Source: Candidatus Rubrivivax defluviihabitans (GTDB taxonomy: Bacteria > Pseudomonadota > Gammaproteobacteria > Burkholderiales > Burkholderiaceae_C). From it: a stretch of DNA of 64,000 nucleotides. A model generated the notes under the pieces. The model was given only the letters and a program-made list of their open reading frames with translations, was not told where the DNA came from and did no database searches. Location: contig JADJMW010000022.1 in assembly GCA_016709385.1 (NCBI GenBank), positions 310,001-374,000 on the forward strand, read 5' to 3'. Numbering within the stretch: position 1 is the first letter of the stretch; every line of letters begins with the position of its first letter. Shown one piece after another: positions 1-8,965 of the stretch. The translations under genes and the position numbers were made by a program.

Positions 1-1
1 C

Positions 2-814
2 GCGGTGCGCACCAGCATGAGCTGCGTCGGCGCCGCGCGCTGCGAGCAGAGCTGCTACGACGAGGCGCGCGCGCACCGCCAGGTCATCAACACCTTCCTC
101 GACGACATCCACCGCCCCGCCCTGCCCTACAAGTTCAAGTTCAAGTTCAGCGGCTGCGCCAACGACTGCATGAACTCGATCCAGCGCTCGGACATGGCCG
201 TCATCGGCACCTGGCGCGACAACATGCGCACCGACGAGGAGCTGGCGCGCAAGTGGTTCGCCAAGCACGGCATGAACGAACTGGTCAACGACGTCATCTC
301 GCGTTGCCCGACCAAGACCATCATGCTCAAGGAGGTCAAGGACGTCGACACCGGCCCCAGCATCTCCAGCGTGAAGGTCAGCGACACCCACGCGCTGGAG
401 ATCGACAACAGCAACTGCGTGCGCTGCATGCACTGCATCAACGTCATGACCGGTGCGCTGGCGCACGGCACCGACACCGGCGCCACCATCCTGGTCGGCG
501 GCAAGCGCACGCTGAAGATCGGCGACCTGATGGGCACCGTGGTCGTGCCCTTCATGCCGCTGAAGACCGACGAGGACTACGAGGCGCTGGTCGACCTGGG
601 CCAGAAGGTGATCGACTTCTTCGCCGAGAACGCGCTCGAGCACGAGCGCACCGGCGAGATGATCGAGCGCATCGGCCTCGTCAACTTCCTGGAGGGCATC
701 GGTGTCGAGATCGACGCCAACATGGTGTCCACGCCGCGCACCAATCCCTACGTCAACACCGGCGGCTGGGACGAGGAAGTGGCCAAGATCAACGCGAAAA
801 AGGCCGCGGCCTGA
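2..814 (+). CDS. dsrA: dsrA, dissimilatory sulfite reductase alpha subunit, 3' part only
   Basis: This is the C-terminal two thirds of DsrA; the gene begins before the window, so about 150 residues of the usual ~420 are missing. With DsrB it forms the cytoplasmic siroheme/Fe-S enzyme that in sulfur oxidisers runs in reverse, making sulfite from DsrC-bound sulfur. Visible are the siroheme-Fe4S4 cysteines (SCVGAARCEQSC and FSGCANDCMN) and the inserted ferredoxin domain with NCVRCMHCINVM. The stop at 812-814 is followed 17 bp later by dsrB. It is the first visible gene of a long co-directional dsr operon whose promoter lies outside the window. The reverse (oxidative) direction is inferred from dsrEFH and dsrL downstream. 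Confidence 0.97.
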   Translation, partial: AVRTSMSCVGAARCEQSCYDEARAHRQVINTFLDDIHRPALPYKFKFKFSGCANDCMNSIQRSDMAVIGTWRDNMRTDEELARKWFAKHGMNELVNDVISRCPTKTIMLKEVKDVDTGPSISSVKVSDTHALEIDNSNCVRCMHCINVMTGALAHGTDTGATILVGGKRTLKIGDLMGTVVVPFMPLKTDEDYEALVDLGQKVIDFFAENALEHERTGEMIERIGLVNFLEGIGVEIDANMVSTPRTNPYVNTGGWDEEVAKINAKKAAA

Positions 815-831
815 ACCCGGGAGACAAGACC

Positions 832-1899
832 ATGGCGATGCGCACCCCCATCGAGAGCGGCGTCCCTGACAACAAGCCCTACCTGCACCCGACGCTGCTG
901 AAGAACTACGGCAACTGGAAATGGCACGACCGGCCGCGGCCCGGCGTGCTGCACCATGTCTCGCACAGCGGCGACGAGGTCTGGAGCGTGCGTGCCGGCA
1001 CGCAGCGCCAGATGGACGTCTACACGATCCGCAAGCTGTGCGACATCGCCGACACCTATGCCGAAGGGCATGTGCGGTTCACCATCCGCAGCAATATCGA
1101 ATTCATGGTGTCGGACCCGAACAAGGTCGCGCCGCTGATCAACGCTCTCGCCGAGAACGGCTTCCCGGTCGGTGGCACCGGCAATTCGGTGTCGATGATC
1201 TCGCACACCCAGGGCTGGCTGCACTGCGACATCCCGGGCACCGACGCTTCCGGCGCGGTGAAGGCGCTGATGGACGACCTGCACGAGGAGTTCATCAAGG
1301 AGGAGATGCCCAACCGCGTGCACATGTCCACCAGCTGCTGCGAGATCAACTGCGGCGGCCAGGCCGACATCGCCATCATCATCCAGCACACCAAGCCGCC
1401 GAAGATCAACCACGACCTGGTGGCCAACGTCTGCGAGCGGCCGGCGGTGGTGGCGCGCTGCCCGGTGGCGGCCATCCGGCCGGCGCTGGTCAACGGCAAG
1501 CCGTCGCTGGAAGTGGACGAGAAGAAGTGCATCTGCTGCGGCGCCTGCTACCCCCCGTGCCCGCCGATGCAGATCAACGACCCGGAACATTCCAAGCTGG
1601 CGATCTGGGTCGGCGGCAAGAATTCGAACGCCCGCGGCAAGCCCACCTTCATGAAGATGGTGGCCAGCGGATTGCCGAACAACCCGCCGCGCTGGCCGGA
1701 AGTGTCGGCCATGGTGAAGAAGATCCTCTACACCTACAAGGAAGACGCGCGCTCGTGGGAGCGGCTCTCGGACTGGGTCGAACGCATCGGCTGGCCGCGC
1801 TTCTTCGAGAAGTGCGACCTGCCGTTCACCAAATATCTCATCGACGACTGGCGCGGCTCGCGGGCCAATCTGAACGCCTCCACCCACATCCGGTTCTGA
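832..1899 (+). CDS. dsrB: dsrB, dissimilatory sulfite reductase beta subunit
   Basis: A 355-residue DsrB, full length for the family. The ATG at 832 is preceded by a GGGAGA ribosome site. The siroheme-side cysteines are seen as STSCCEINCGG, and the ferredoxin domain carries KKCICCGACYPPCPP. It pairs with DsrA in the alpha2beta2 sulfite reductase and docks the C-terminal arm of DsrC. dsrE starts one base after its stop, so the two are translationally linked. Nothing is missing or truncated. Confidence 0.98.
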   Translation: MAMRTPIESGVPDNKPYLHPTLLKNYGNWKWHDRPRPGVLHHVSHSGDEVWSVRAGTQRQMDVYTIRKLCDIADTYAEGHVRFTIRSNIEFMVSDPNKVAPLINALAENGFPVGGTGNSVSMISHTQGWLHCDIPGTDASGAVKALMDDLHEEFIKEEMPNRVHMSTSCCEINCGGQADIAIIIQHTKPPKINHDLVANVCERPAVVARCPVAAIRPALVNGKPSLEVDEKKCICCGACYPPCPPMQINDPEHSKLAIWVGGKNSNARGKPTFMKMVASGLPNNPPRWPEVSAMVKKILYTYKEDARSWERLSDWVERIGWPRFFEKCDLPFTKYLIDDWRGSRANLNASTHIRF

Positions 1900-1900
1900 C

Positions 1901-2260
1901 ATGAAGTTCGGTCTGCTCGTCAGCGAAGGCCCGTACACGCACCAGGCCAGCGACACGGCATATCAGTTCGCCGTGGCCGCCATTGCCAAGGGGCATGAGG
2001 TGCAGCGCGTCTTCTTCTATCACGACGGCGTCTACAACGCCACCAGGCTCACCGAGCCGCCGCAGGACGACCGCCACATCGTCAACCGCTGGTCGGCGCT
2101 GAAGGAAAAGCACGACGTGGACCTGGTGGTGTGCGTCGCCGCTGCCCTGCGCCGCGGCATCAAGGACGAGGTGCTGGCGCCGGGCTTTCGCATCTCGGGC
2201 CTGGGTCAGCTGGTCGACAGCGGCATCAAGTCCGACCGCTTCGTGACCTTCGGAGACTGA
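1901..2260 (+). CDS. dsrE: dsrE, sulfurtransferase subunit DsrE
   Basis: A 119-residue DsrE of the DsrE/F-like fold. The conserved active cysteine lies in DLVVCVAAALRRGI, the position that carries the persulfide in the family. DsrE2F2H2 passes sulfur, delivered by rhodanese/TusA-type carriers, to DsrC; it marks sulfur oxidisers and is absent from sulfate reducers. The ATG starts one base after the dsrB stop, and dsrF follows after a single base, so dsrE-F are tightly coupled. Confidence 0.96.
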   Translation: MKFGLLVSEGPYTHQASDTAYQFAVAAIAKGHEVQRVFFYHDGVYNATRLTEPPQDDRHIVNRWSALKEKHDVDLVVCVAAALRRGIKDEVLAPGFRISGLGQLVDSGIKSDRFVTFGD

Positions 2261-2261
2261 C

Positions 2262-2624
2262 ATGAGTGCAAAGAAGTTCATGTTCGTCAACCGCAAGGCG
2301 CCCTTCGGCACGATCTACGCGCTGGAAAGCCTGGAGGTGGTGCTCATCACCGCCACCTTCGACCAGGACGTGAGCCTGGTCTTCGTCGACGACGGCGTCT
2401 ACGAGCTCGTGAAGGGCCAGAACCCCAAGGGCATCGGCATCAAGAACCACGCCCCGACCTACCGCGCGCTCGACGGCTACGACGTCGAGAAGCTGTATGT
2501 CGAGCGCGAGTCGATGCAAGCACGCGGCCTCACCGAGGCCGACCTGCTGGTCGACGTGGAGGTGCTGTCCAGCGCCCAGATGGCCGACCTGATGGCCGAG
2601 CAGGACGTGGTCCTGTCCTTCTGA
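2262..2624 (+). CDS. dsrF: dsrF, sulfurtransferase subunit DsrF
   Basis: A 120-residue DsrF/TusC homologue, structural partner of DsrE and DsrH in the heterohexameric cytoplasmic sulfur relay. It has no cysteine at all, as expected for a subunit thought not to carry sulfur itself. The start ATG is one base after the dsrE stop. The order dsrE-F-H-C is the standard one in Allochromatium and Thiobacillus. Confidence 0.95.
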   Translation: MSAKKFMFVNRKAPFGTIYALESLEVVLITATFDQDVSLVFVDDGVYELVKGQNPKGIGIKNHAPTYRALDGYDVEKLYVERESMQARGLTEADLLVDVEVLSSAQMADLMAEQDVVLSF

Positions 2625-2637
2625 CGAGAACCAAGCC

Positions 2638-2937
2638 ATGCTGCACATCGTCAACAAATCGCACGCCGAGACCTCGTCGCTGCAAAGCTGCCTGCGCCTG
2701 GCCAAGGCCGGGTCGGCCCTGCTGCTGATCGAGGACGCCGTCTACGCCGCCACGGTGGCTGGCGCCGCGGGCTCGGGCATCGCCGACGCCATGAAGACGC
2801 TCAAGGTCTACGCCCTGCAGCCCGACGTGGAAGCGCGTGGCATGGCCGGCAAGCTGGTCGACGGCGTCACCGCCGTCGACTACGCCGGCTTCGTCGACCT
2901 CGTCGCCGAACACCCCAACAACCAATCCTGGCTGTAA
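2638..2937 (+). CDS. dsrH: dsrH, sulfurtransferase subunit DsrH
   Basis: A 99-residue DsrH/TusB-like protein starting with ATG 13 bp after dsrF. The conserved N-terminal cysteine is in SSLQSCLRLAKAG. It completes the DsrEFH complex that hands sulfur to DsrC, encoded 35 bp downstream behind its own AAGGAG ribosome site. Confidence 0.94.
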   Translation: MLHIVNKSHAETSSLQSCLRLAKAGSALLLIEDAVYAATVAGAAGSGIADAMKTLKVYALQPDVEARGMAGKLVDGVTAVDYAGFVDLVAEHPNNQSWL

Positions 2938-2972
2938 CGGCCAGCCCCTCATTTCCCAAGGAGACAAGCGTC

Positions 2973-3305
2973 ATGGGCATCGAAGTCAACGGCACCAACT
3001 ACGAGACCGACGAAGAAGGTTATCTGGTCAACCTGGCCGACTGGAACGAGGACATCGGCAAGGTCCTGGCTGCGGGCGAAAACGTGGAGATGACGCCGGC
3101 ACACTGGGAAGTGGTGAACTTCCTGCGCGACTACTACAACGAGTACCAGATCGCCCCCGCGGTGCGCGTGCTCACCAAGGCCATCGGCAAGCAGCTCGGC
3201 CCCGAGAAGGGCAACAGCAAGTACCTGTACGAACTGTTCCCCTACGGCCCGGCCAAGCAGGCCTGCAAGATCGCGGGACTGCCCAAGCCGACCGGCTGCG
3301 TCTAG
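2973..3305 (+). CDS. dsrC: dsrC, sulfur carrier and DsrAB/DsrK substrate protein
   Basis: A 110-residue DsrC with the flexible C-terminal arm QACKIAGLPKPTGCV, holding both redox cysteines (penultimate CysA and CysB ten residues before), so it is a true DsrC and not a TusE or RspA paralogue. It accepts persulfide sulfur from DsrEFH, presents it to DsrAB as a trisulfide-type intermediate, and is the partner of DsrK. A strong AAGGAG ribosome site precedes the ATG. A perfect hairpin lies between dsrC and dsrM, which could separate its mRNA level from that of the membrane-complex genes. Confidence 0.97.
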   Translation: MGIEVNGTNYETDEEGYLVNLADWNEDIGKVLAAGENVEMTPAHWEVVNFLRDYYNEYQIAPAVRVLTKAIGKQLGPEKGNSKYLYELFPYGPAKQACKIAGLPKPTGCV

Positions 3306-3326
3306 GCCTTCCGCCATGCCTGGCTT

Positions 3327-3347
3327 GCGCGTGTCGACGGCACGCGC
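3327..3347 (+). promoter_or_regulatory. hairpin between dsrC and dsrM
   Basis: A perfect 7-bp inverted repeat, GCGCGTG at 3327-3333 and CACGCGC at 3341-3347, with a 7-base loop. No T-run follows, so it is not a standard intrinsic terminator. It may be an RNA-processing or 3'-protecting stem that raises dsrC mRNA over the downstream genes (inference). Confidence 0.5.
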
Positions 3348-3374
3348 GGCCGCTGCCTTTCCGGCCCCAACCCC

Positions 3375-4103
3375 ATGACCGTGCTCTCGATCGCCTACGC
3401 CGCGCTCTTCTATGCCGCCACCGCGATCCTGGTCGTGGGTGTGGCACTGAAGATCCGCAGCTACGCGGGCACCCCGGCACCGCTGCTGATCCCCACCACG
3501 CCGGCGCCCACCACCACCGGCGGCGTGGCGCTGCGGCTGACGCGCGAGGTGGTGTTCTTCGAGAGCCTGTTCAAGGGCAACAAGTGGACCTGGCTCTTCG
3601 GCTGGATGTTTCATGCCGCGCTGCTGCTGGTGCTGCTGCGCCATGTGCGCTATTTCCAGCAGCCGGTATGGGACGTGATCGTCTTCATCCAGCCCTACGG
3701 CACCTATGCCGGATTCGCCATGGTCGCCGGTCTGGGCGGCTTGTGGGCCCGGCGTTTCCTGGTCGACCGCGTGCGCTATATCTCCACGCCTTCAGATCAC
3801 CTGCACCTGGCTCTACTCATCGCCATCGGCCTCAGCGGCCTGAGCATGCGCTTCGTCAAGCCCACCGACATCGTGGCGGTGAAGACCTTCATGCTGGGCT
3901 TGATGCGCCTGGACATCCAGCCGCTGCCCACCGACCCGCTGCTGCTGCTGCATCTGGCGCTGGTGGCGCTGCTGATGATCGTCTTCCCCATCAGCAAGCT
4001 GCTGCACGCCCCGGGCCTGTTCTTCAGTCCCACGCGCAACCAGGCCGACACGCCGCGCGAGGCGCGCCACCTGGCGCCCTGGGCCGCCGCGCTCGACAAG
4101 TAG
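3375..4103 (+). CDS. dsrM: dsrM, membrane cytochrome b subunit of DsrMKJOP
   Basis: A 242-residue NarI-like membrane protein with hydrophobic stretches near residues 3-25, 70-90, 110-130, 140-160 and 190-210. Histidines suited to bind haem b are visible in several of them (for example FHAALLLVLLRHVRY and DHLHLALL). It transfers electrons between the quinone pool and the cytoplasmic DsrK subunit. The ATG at 3375 follows 69 bp of non-coding DNA after dsrC. dsrK begins 19 bp after its stop. Confidence 0.94.
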   Translation: MTVLSIAYAALFYAATAILVVGVALKIRSYAGTPAPLLIPTTPAPTTTGGVALRLTREVVFFESLFKGNKWTWLFGWMFHAALLLVLLRHVRYFQQPVWDVIVFIQPYGTYAGFAMVAGLGGLWARRFLVDRVRYISTPSDHLHLALLIAIGLSGLSMRFVKPTDIVAVKTFMLGLMRLDIQPLPTDPLLLLHLALVALLMIVFPISKLLHAPGLFFSPTRNQADTPREARHLAPWAAALDK

Positions 4104-4122
4104 CCCACCGAGGACGCAAGCC

Positions 4123-5655
4123 GTGGCCACCGCTGCCTTCGAGACGCCCAAGCTCAAGCCCTACCCAGTGATCCCGCTGGTGGCCGCGGGTGCCACCTCG
4201 CACCTGAAGCCCTTTGTGGCCTCGGCGGCCATCCAGACCGCGGTCGGCTTTCCCGGCGAGCTGGCCGAAGGCTGGGAGCAGCGCGCGGTGGCCAAGATGG
4301 GCGAGCTGCTCGGCAAATACCGCAGCCTGCGCGTCTACATGGACGCCTGCGTGCACTGCGGCGCCTGCAGCGACAAGTGCCACTACTTCCTGGGCACCGG
4401 CGACCCGAAGAATATGCCGGTGGCGCGCCAGGACCTGATGCGCGCCGTCTACCGCCGCTATTTCACCTTCGCCGGCAAGCATTTCCCCAAGCTGGTGGGC
4501 GCGGTCGACATGAGCAAGGACGTGCTCGACCAGTGGTGGAGCTACTACAACCAGTGTTCCGAGTGCCGCCGCTGCAGCGTCTTCTGCCCCTACGGCATCG
4601 ACACCGCCGAGGTGACGATGGCCGCGCGCGAGATCATGGACTCGGTGGGCCTGGGCCAGAAATACGCCAACGAGATCATCGGCAAGGTGCACCGCATCGG
4701 CAACAACCTGGGCATCCCGGGGCCGGCGCTGGAGGACACGCTGCTCGGCCTGGAGGAGGACACCAAGGAAGAGACCGGTGTCGACGTGCGTTTCCCGCTC
4801 GACGTGGCCGGTGCCGAGGTGCTGCTGGTCACGCCGTCGGCCGACTTCTTCAGCGAACCGCACGTCGAGAGCCTGATCGGCTACGCCAAGGTCTTCCACG
4901 CCGCCGGCATCGGCTGGACGCTGTCGAGCAAGGCCAGCGAGGCCGGCAATTTCGGCATGTTCATCGGCAACTACGAGCAGTTGCGCAAGATCGCGCTGCG
5001 CATACGCGAGGCGGCGCTGGAGCTCGGCGTCAAGCGCATCGTCGTCGGCGAGTGCGGTCACGCCTGGCGCGTGGCCTACAGCTTCTGGAATACGCTGGTG
5101 GGCATCGGCGCCGGCGGCAAGGACCCGTTCGCCATCCAGCTGCAGAGCCAGCTCGACGGCCGGTACAAGCAGCCGATGCACATCTGCGAATTCACGCACG
5201 ACCTGATCCAGCGCGGCGCGATCAAGTTCGACAAGGAAAAGAACGACGACCGCATCATCACCTTCCACGATTCGTGCAACGTCGCGCGCGCCTCGCGCAT
5301 GGGCGACATGCCGGGCGGCCAGTTCGTCATTCCGCGCGAAATCATCAAGTCGGTGGCGAACCACTTCCACGACATGGCGCCGGGCACCATCCATGAAGCC
5401 ACCTTCTGCTGCGGCGGCGGTGGCGGCCTGCTCACCGACGACCTGATGGAGATCCGCGTCAAGGGTGCGCTGCCTCGCATGGAGGCGCTGAAGAATGTCG
5501 TCGACGGTCATGGCGTCAACTTCATGGCCACCATCTGCGCCATCTGCAAGGCGCAGTTCTCCAAGGTGCTGCCCTACTACGGCTTCGACATGGGCATGGT
5601 CGGCGGCGTGCACCAACTGGTGAGCAAGGCCATCCGGCTCGGCGAGCCCGAGTAA
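4123..5655 (+). CDS. dsrK: dsrK, HdrD-like catalytic iron-sulfur subunit
   Basis: A 510-residue cytoplasmic DsrK. Two Fe4S4 motifs are seen near residues 75-150 (DACVHCGACSDKCHY and NQCSECRRCSVFCPYG). The C-terminal half has the CCG-type cysteines of heterodisulfide reductase subunit D (TFCCGGGGGLL and ATICAICKAQF), which bind the noncubane cluster that acts on DsrC trisulfide or disulfide. The start is a GTG at 4123 behind GAGGACG; no nearby ATG fits the family N-terminus. Confidence 0.96.
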   Translation: MATAAFETPKLKPYPVIPLVAAGATSHLKPFVASAAIQTAVGFPGELAEGWEQRAVAKMGELLGKYRSLRVYMDACVHCGACSDKCHYFLGTGDPKNMPVARQDLMRAVYRRYFTFAGKHFPKLVGAVDMSKDVLDQWWSYYNQCSECRRCSVFCPYGIDTAEVTMAAREIMDSVGLGQKYANEIIGKVHRIGNNLGIPGPALEDTLLGLEEDTKEETGVDVRFPLDVAGAEVLLVTPSADFFSEPHVESLIGYAKVFHAAGIGWTLSSKASEAGNFGMFIGNYEQLRKIALRIREAALELGVKRIVVGECGHAWRVAYSFWNTLVGIGAGGKDPFAIQLQSQLDGRYKQPMHICEFTHDLIQRGAIKFDKEKNDDRIITFHDSCNVARASRMGDMPGGQFVIPREIIKSVANHFHDMAPGTIHEATFCCGGGGGLLTDDLMEIRVKGALPRMEALKNVVDGHGVNFMATICAICKAQFSKVLPYYGFDMGMVGGVHQLVSKAIRLGEPE

Positions 5656-5674
5656 ACCCGAAAGGACACGCAGC

Positions 5675-6964
5675 ATGGCTCACATCGTCATCATGGGCGC
5701 CGGCCTCGGCGGCATGCCCGCCGCGTACGAGATGCGCGCCGCGCTGGCCAAGGAGCATCAGGTCACCGTCGTCAGCGCGGTGGACTATTTCCAGTTCGTG
5801 CCCTCCAACCCGTGGGTCGCCGTGGGCTGGCGCAAGCGCGAGGAAGTCATCCTGAAAGTGGGACCGCTGCTCGCGCGCAAGGGCATCGGGTTCGTGCCCA
5901 AGGCCGTGACGCAGATCGACGCCGAAGGCAGCAAGCTCGTGCTCGACGGCGGCCAGGCGGGCGAAGAGACACTCGCCTACGACTACCTCGTCATCACCAC
6001 CGGCCCCAAGCTCAGTTTCGACGAGGTGCCCGGCGCCGGACCGCACGGCGGTCACACCCATTCGGTGTGCACGGTGAACCACGCCGAGACCTTCTGGGCC
6101 GAGTACCAGGATTTCGTCAAGAACCCCGGCCCGGTGGTCATCGGCGCCATGCCCATGGCCAGCTGCTTCGGCCCGGCCTACGAATTCGCCTTCATCCTCG
6201 ACGCCGACCTGCGCAAGCGCAAGCTGCGCAACAAGGTGCCCATCACCTTCGTCACCAGCGAACCGTATATCGGGCATCTCGGCCTGGGCGGCGTGGGCGA
6301 CAGCAAGAGCATGCTCGAATCCGAGATGCGCGGCCACGATATCAAGTGGATCACCAACGCCAAGACCACCAAGGTGGAAGAAGGCAAGCTGTTCGCGACC
6401 CAGCTCGACGACCAGGGCAAGGAGCTGAAGGAACACGAGGTGCCGTTCAAGATGGCCATGATGCTGCCCGCCTTCAAGGGCGTGGATGCCGTGGCCGCGG
6501 TGCCCAAGCTGTGCAACCCGCGCGGCTTCGTGATCATCGACGAATACCAGCGCAGCAAGGCCTACAGGAATATCTTCTCGGCCGGGGTCTGCGTGGCCAT
6601 TCCGCCGGTGGAAACGACCCCCGTGCCCACCGGCGCGCCGAAGACCGGCTACATGATCGAGACCATGGTCAGCGCCATCGTGCACAACATCGACGCCGAG
6701 CTGAAGGGCGAGAAGCCCGATACCCAGGCCACCTGGAACGCCATCTGCCTGGCCGACATGGGCGACACCGGCGCCGCCTTCGTCGCGCTGCCGCAGATCC
6801 CGCCGCGCAACGTGAACTGGTTCAAGAAGGGCAAGTGGGTCCACCTGGCCAAGATCGGCTTCGAGAAGTACTTCATGCGCAAGATGAAGACCGGCAACTC
6901 CGAGCCCGTCTACGAGAAATACGTGCTCAAGGCGCTGGGCATCGTGCGCCTGGCCAACAAGTGA
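5675..6964 (+). CDS. sqr: sqr, sulfide:quinone oxidoreductase inside the dsr operon
   Basis: A 429-residue flavoprotein of the SQR/FCSD family; from memory it closely resembles Acidithiobacillus ferrooxidans SQR. The N-terminal FAD motif is GAGLGGMPAAYE. The redox cysteines expected of true SQR are present: Cys132 (HSVCTVNHAE), Cys164 (MASCFGPAYEF) and Cys306 (SAGVCVAIPPVE), with the family signature PVPTGAPKTGYMIE after the last. The C-terminal KYFMRKMKTG helix fits membrane association. It would oxidise sulfide at the membrane and reduce quinone. It lies 19 bp after dsrK and 38 bp before dsrL, each with its own ribosome site, so it is co-transcribed with dsr. The exact SQR type should be set by phylogeny. 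Confidence 0.9.
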   Translation: MAHIVIMGAGLGGMPAAYEMRAALAKEHQVTVVSAVDYFQFVPSNPWVAVGWRKREEVILKVGPLLARKGIGFVPKAVTQIDAEGSKLVLDGGQAGEETLAYDYLVITTGPKLSFDEVPGAGPHGGHTHSVCTVNHAETFWAEYQDFVKNPGPVVIGAMPMASCFGPAYEFAFILDADLRKRKLRNKVPITFVTSEPYIGHLGLGGVGDSKSMLESEMRGHDIKWITNAKTTKVEEGKLFATQLDDQGKELKEHEVPFKMAMMLPAFKGVDAVAAVPKLCNPRGFVIIDEYQRSKAYRNIFSAGVCVAIPPVETTPVPTGAPKTGYMIETMVSAIVHNIDAELKGEKPDTQATWNAICLADMGDTGAAFVALPQIPPRNVNWFKKGKWVHLAKIGFEKYFMRKMKTGNSEPVYEKYVLKALGIVRLANK

Positions 6965-7002
6965 CCGGCTGCCGCCAAACCCCTTTCGCAGGAGACTGAA
7001 GC

Positions 7003-8961
7003 ATGTCCGCCCAACTCGACCAAGCCCCGGCCAAGCCGCTGACCTTTCGCCGCTACAAGGACGGCGATACCAAGCCGCTGGCCTGGCAGCAGGAGATCTT
7101 CGACGCCGACCATTCGCACAAGTGCCCCACCTATATCCAGAGCACGCCGCCCTGCCAGGGCAGTTGCCCTTCGGGCGAGGACATCCGCGGCTACCTGAAT
7201 ATCGTGCGCGGCGTGGAGAAGCCGCCCGCCGGCATGCCGTGGCAGGAATATGCGTGGCGCCGCCTCACCGAGGCCAACCCGCTGCCCAGCGTGATGGGCC
7301 GCGTCTGCCCGGCGCCCTGCGAATCGGGCTGCAACCGCAACCAGGTGGAAGATTTCGTCGGCATCAACTCCGTCGAGCATTTCCTGGGTGAGTGGGCGAT
7401 CGAAAAGAAGCTGGCCTTCCACAAGCCCAAGGAGCTGACCGGCAAGACCGTGGCCGTCATCGGCGGCGGGCCGGCCGGCCTGTCGGTGGCCTACCAGCTG
7501 GCGCTGAAGGGCCACTCGGTGACCATCTTCGACGAGCGCGAAGAGCTCGGCGGCATGATGCGCTACGGCATCCCGGGTTTCCGCACGCCGCGCGCGGTGC
7601 TCGACGCCGAGATCCAGCGCATCCTCGACCTCGGCGTGCAGGCGCGCATGAAGTGCCGCGTCGGCACCGACATCACGCTCGACCAGATCAAGACCGATTT
7701 CGACGCCGTCTTCCTGGGCCTGGGTGCGCAGAGCGGCCGCCCGCTGCCGGTGGAAGGCAGCGACGCGCCCAACGTCGTCACCGCCACCGCCTTCCTGAAA
7801 GCCTTCAACGACGGCCGCCTGCAACACGTGGGCAAGCGCGTGGTGGTGGTCGGCGGCGGCGACACCTCGATCGACGTCGCCACCGTGGCGCGCCGGCTGG
7901 GCCACATCGACCAGATCCACGAAAGCGACCGGCCCGAGAACGCCATCGCCGGCTACGCCGCGCACGACGTCGCCTCGCTGTCGCGCCGCCAGGGCGCCGA
8001 GGTCACGCTGACCTCCATCTTCGACATCGAAAAGATGCAGGCCAGCAAGCACGAGGTCGAGCACGCCTTGGGCGAAGGCATCGCCATCCGCGGCGCGATG
8101 GCGCCGGTGGCGGTGGTGCGCGACGCCAGCGGCCGCGCCACCGCGCTGCGCGTGGCGCGCTGCGAAGCGAAGATGATCGGCGGTCGGCTCGACGTGAAGG
8201 TGATCCCCGGCACCGAGGAAGACCTGGAAGCCGACCTCATCGTCTCGGCCATCGGCCAGGCGGTGGACTTCACCGGCCTGGAAGTGCTGAACAACGGCAA
8301 GGGAGCCATCGCTTCCGACAAGAACTACCAGGTGCAAGGCCAGACCGGCATGTTCGTCGGCGGCGACGTGGTGCGCCCACACCTGCTCACCACCGCCATC
8401 GGCCAGGGCGCGATCGCCGCCGACGGCATCGACCGCTTCCTGCACGGCGAGGCGCTCGACAAGCGGCCGAAGATCGACGTGCACGGCTTCGACCTCATGC
8501 GCAAGCTGGTCGAGAAGGGCCTGCCGGTGACGCAGATCGAGCAGCCCACCTGGGGCACCGACCGCAGCACCGGCGCCATCCACAACTACGACAACCGCTC
8601 CGACCGCTACGTCATCCCGCACACCGAGCTGTTCCTGGGCCACTTCAATTACACGCCGCGCAACCGGCGCAAGGTGGTCTCGCTCACCGCCGAAGAGGCG
8701 CTGAGCAACTTCGAGGAGCGGCTGCTGCCGCTGCTGGAGGCGCAGACCCAGGCCGAGGCCAAGCGCTGCATGAGCTGCGGCCAGTGCTTCGAGTGCGACA
8801 ACTGCGTCGTCTACTGCCCGCAGACCGCGGTGTTCAAGGTGCCCAAGAGCAAGTCGACCACCGGCCGCTACGTGGACACCGACTACACCAAGTGCATCGG
8901 CTGCCACATCTGCAAGGACGTGTGCCCCACCGGCTACATCCAGATGGGCCTCGGGGAATAG
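7003..8961 (+). CDS. dsrL: dsrL, NAD(P)-dependent iron-sulfur flavoprotein
   Basis: A 652-residue DsrL related to the small subunit of glutamate synthase. The N-terminal Fe-S region has CPTYIQSTPPCQGSC and CPAPCESGCNR, the FAD site is GGGPAGLSVAYQ near residue 153, and an NAD(P) site GGGDTSIDVATVARR follows near 285. The C-terminal ferredoxin domain carries CMSCGQCFECDNCVVYCP and KCIGCHICKDVCP. In sulfur oxidisers DsrL binds DsrAB and passes its electrons to NAD(P)+, and its presence supports the oxidative direction. dsrJ follows after 4 bp. Confidence 0.96.
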   Translation: MSAQLDQAPAKPLTFRRYKDGDTKPLAWQQEIFDADHSHKCPTYIQSTPPCQGSCPSGEDIRGYLNIVRGVEKPPAGMPWQEYAWRRLTEANPLPSVMGRVCPAPCESGCNRNQVEDFVGINSVEHFLGEWAIEKKLAFHKPKELTGKTVAVIGGGPAGLSVAYQLALKGHSVTIFDEREELGGMMRYGIPGFRTPRAVLDAEIQRILDLGVQARMKCRVGTDITLDQIKTDFDAVFLGLGAQSGRPLPVEGSDAPNVVTATAFLKAFNDGRLQHVGKRVVVVGGGDTSIDVATVARRLGHIDQIHESDRPENAIAGYAAHDVASLSRRQGAEVTLTSIFDIEKMQASKHEVEHALGEGIAIRGAMAPVAVVRDASGRATALRVARCEAKMIGGRLDVKVIPGTEEDLEADLIVSAIGQAVDFTGLEVLNNGKGAIASDKNYQVQGQTGMFVGGDVVRPHLLTTAIGQGAIAADGIDRFLHGEALDKRPKIDVHGFDLMRKLVEKGLPVTQIEQPTWGTDRSTGAIHNYDNRSDRYVIPHTELFLGHFNYTPRNRRKVVSLTAEEALSNFEERLLPLLEAQTQAEAKRCMSCGQCFECDNCVVYCPQTAVFKVPKSKSTTGRYVDTDYTKCIGCHICKDVCPTGYIQMGLGE

Positions 8962-8965
8962 CACC

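Noticed and set aside
748..1956. A 402-residue minus-strand frame opposite dsrB
   Set aside because: Antisense shadow of dsrB with no ribosome site or domain.
2973..3305. TusE-type protein instead of DsrC
   Set aside because: Both C-terminal cysteines are present and the gene lies in the dsr operon; TusE lacks the first one.
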